A model generated the notes under the pieces. It was not told the DNA's origin and searched no databases. It saw only the letters and a list, made by a program, of their open reading frames with translations. The position numbers and the translations under genes were made by a program. This document shows, piece by piece, positions 6,535 through 6,776 of a DNA stretch of 6,776 nucleotides; position 1 is the first letter of the stretch; every line of letters begins with the position of its first letter. This DNA is from Nitrospina sp. (lineage in GTDB: Bacteria; Nitrospinota; Nitrospinia; Nitrospinales; VA-1): contig JABJCF010000235.1 in the NCBI GenBank assembly GCA_018665625.1, forward strand, positions 1-6,776, given 5' to 3'.

Positions 6535-6593
6535 TTACCAAATTTTCTCAATTTTAATTAAGTAAAAAGGCCAAATTTTTTTTAACTTCAGCT

Positions 6594-6692
6594 CTATTCG
6601 GGAAGAAAAAGCAACTTCCCCAGAAGAAATATAACATAGGAAGAAAATATTTGATCTAGGTATGGCGCAAGATTAGGGCGGTTGTTAAACAT
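6594..6692 (-). CDS. Small ORF of 32 codons with a strong ribosome binding site
   Basis: ATG at 6692-6690 follows a perfect AGGAGG (6701-6706) by 8 bases, the best translation start in the window. The peptide begins MFNNRPNLAPYLDQIF, continues with a hydrophobic stretch (YVIFLLGKLLFLP) and ends at TAG (6594-6596), 59 bp before the cyclase start. It could be a small membrane peptide, a leader peptide controlling the cyclase gene, or the remnant of a longer gene. I recognise no family. The strong ribosome binding site is the main evidence; a 33-codon frame alone would mean nothing. Confidence 0.45.
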   Translation of the reverse strand: MFNNRPNLAPYLDQIFSSYVIFLLGKLLFLPE

Positions 6693-6699
6693 TGGTTTG

Positions 6700-6718
6700 T
6701 CCTCCTAAATGAAGAGGA
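6700..6718 (-). promoter_or_regulatory. Ribosome binding site with possible sequestering hairpin
   Basis: On the minus strand TCCTC (6714-6718) can pair with GAGGA (6700-6704) over a 9-base loop, which would hide part of the AGGAGG of the small ORF. The stem is only 5 bp, so it may matter only in a larger fold. More pyrimidine-rich TCCTTCTCCT sequence lies just upstream (6730-6740) and could compete for the same site. Confidence 0.35.
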
Positions 6719-6754
6719 ACTACATTGAAAGGAGAAGGAATCAACCTGAACCTG

Positions 6755-6768
6755 AAAATTTAAATTTT
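6755..6768. repeat. 14-bp AT-only palindrome
   Basis: AAAATTTAAATTTT is perfectly self-complementary and lies about 63 bases upstream of the small ORF start, beside a direct repeat of AACCTG (6744-6749 and 6750-6754 in part). It may be part of an upstream regulatory region, but AT-rich palindromes arise easily by chance. Confidence 0.25.
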
Positions 6769-6776
6769 TGATTTAA

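Noticed and set aside
6596..6620. GGGAAG/CTTCCC hairpin as a terminator before the cyclase
   Set aside because: The 6-bp stem with a 9-base loop lies inside the small ORF and is not followed by a T-run. It may be incidental.

Overview
The window looks like a bacterial chromosomal segment devoted mainly to signal transduction. It carries no rRNA, tRNA, insertion sequence or CRISPR array that I can see. Base composition is AT-rich except in the reductase gene. Shine-Dalgarno sites are conventional, and the proteins (REC receivers, MHYT sensor, SpoIIE-type phosphatase, class III cyclase) are typical of free-living Gram-negative bacteria with large regulatory repertoires. I cannot name the lineage from the sequence alone.

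Layout: (1) 1-494, minus: the start of a response regulator with two tandem receiver domains, running off the left edge. (2) 495-794: a gene-poor stretch with one AT-rich inverted repeat. (3) 795-1208, minus: a stand-alone receiver-domain protein. (4) 1212-1533: a divergent intergenic region with a sigma70-like promoter facing right. (5) 1534-3108, plus: a membrane MHYT sensor fused to a SpoIIE/RsbU-type PP2C serine phosphatase. (6) 3143-4249, minus: an Old Yellow Enzyme ene-reductase of the NemA type, convergent with the phosphatase. (7) 4279-4492, minus: a small gene missed by simple ORF calling because its frame is broken by one base near the start. (8) 4543-6534, minus: a large protein with about 61 in-register pentapeptide repeats, a middle domain of unknown identity, a helical linker and a C-terminal class III nucleotidyl cyclase domain with unusual substrate-site residues. 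(9) 6594-6692, minus: a 32-codon ORF with a perfect AGGAGG ribosome binding site, just upstream of the cyclase gene.

How they may work together (inference): the stand-alone receiver and the MHYT phosphatase are transcribed divergently from a shared 322-bp region. They could form a split version of the REC-PP2C regulators that control anti-sigma/antagonist partner switches. On the other side, the small ORF, cyclase, broken small gene and reductase all point left with short gaps (59, 50 and 29 bp), so they could be one transcription unit. The reductase is clearly richer in GC than the rest, so it may have a separate history. The most interesting objects are the pentapeptide-repeat cyclase, the two small unannotated genes and the MHYT-phosphatase fusion.
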